Below, in pieces: positions 63,994 to 64,000 of a stretch of 64,000 nt of DNA. Both the position numbers and the translations under genes were made by a program. The notes under the pieces were generated by a model. That model searched no databases and was not told where the DNA came from. It saw only the letters and a list, made by a program, of their open reading frames with translations. The stretch's first letter is position 1. Every line of letters begins with the position of its first letter. The DNA comes from Phallus indusiatus (lineage: Eukaryota; Basidiomycota; Agaricomycetes; Phallales; Phallaceae), in the NCBI GenBank assembly GCA_027605045.1, contig JAQFWX010000023.1, positions 310,001 to 374,000 on the forward strand, given 5' to 3'.

Positions 63994-64000
63994 TCTGTGG

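Larger units (their letters stand above)
57100..64000 (+). repeat. Right arm of the segmental duplication
   Basis: Second copy of 12,736-17,800 in the same order. It carries two LTR insertions absent from the left arm (57,345-58,031 and 59,136-59,531) and unique stretches near 60,075-60,400, 61,600-61,740 and 62,300-62,500. The match continues to the window edge. Confidence 0.85.

Overview
The window looks like nuclear DNA of a mushroom-forming basidiomycete (Agaricomycetes). The evidence is a compact divergent pair of housekeeping-type genes with many 50-60 nt GT-AG introns, CTNAY-like branch sites, Ty3/gypsy chromoviruses with chromodomain integrases, and a tandem family of small intracellular proteins without signal peptides. 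All identifications come from reading the sequence; no database search was run.

Layout. (1) 0.4-5.1 kb: intact IMP4 (small-subunit processome, minus strand) diverges from an intact 14-exon JEN1-type monocarboxylate transporter (plus strand). (2) 5.2-12.7 kb: sparse DNA with three plausible but unrecognised minus-strand genes, one with a myristoylation-type N-terminus and one with a PPPY motif. (3) 12.7-20.7 kb: repeated modules, each with a TATA-driven five-exon gene for a roughly 140-residue protein that may be beta-trefoil or inhibitor-like (two intact copies, one decayed double copy), plus kinase-like gene debris. (4) 20.7-57.1 kb: a deep nest of transposable elements. (5) 57.1-64.0 kb: a diverged second copy of region 3, with a third intact small gene and the promoter of a further copy at the window edge. 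The nest therefore lies between two arms of a segmental duplication.

The nest. Two nearly identical 9.1 kb Ty3/gypsy chromoviruses (called Ty3-A here) lie tail to tail 3.7 kb apart. Each has 264 bp LTRs, gag, a separate protease ORF, RT-RNaseH-integrase-chromodomain, and an extra 602-residue ORF (ORF3) between pol and the 3' LTR. Copy 1 is fully open. Copy 2 differs in length by exactly five bases, each a one-base homopolymer contraction. Copy 1 sits inside a solo LTR (family E), which sits inside an old ORF3 fragment decayed mainly at CpG sites. Copy 2 sits in an intron of a hAT transposase gene. That gene also carries a solo LTR and a tRNA-derived SINE whose removal restores the transposase stop codon; the SINE itself carries another solo LTR. 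Further right are a decayed Ty3 pol (X), the 5' end of element Z, and a 7.2 kb chromovirus (Y) with paired 352 bp LTRs. Two 836 bp CACTA-like MITEs interrupt X and Y. Y and Z have an 11-nt primer-binding site exactly complementary to the predicted 5' end of their own transcripts, the arrangement known from Tf1 self-priming.

Most insertions were confirmed by target-site duplications and, where coding sequence was hit, by restoration of the reading frame when the insert is ignored.
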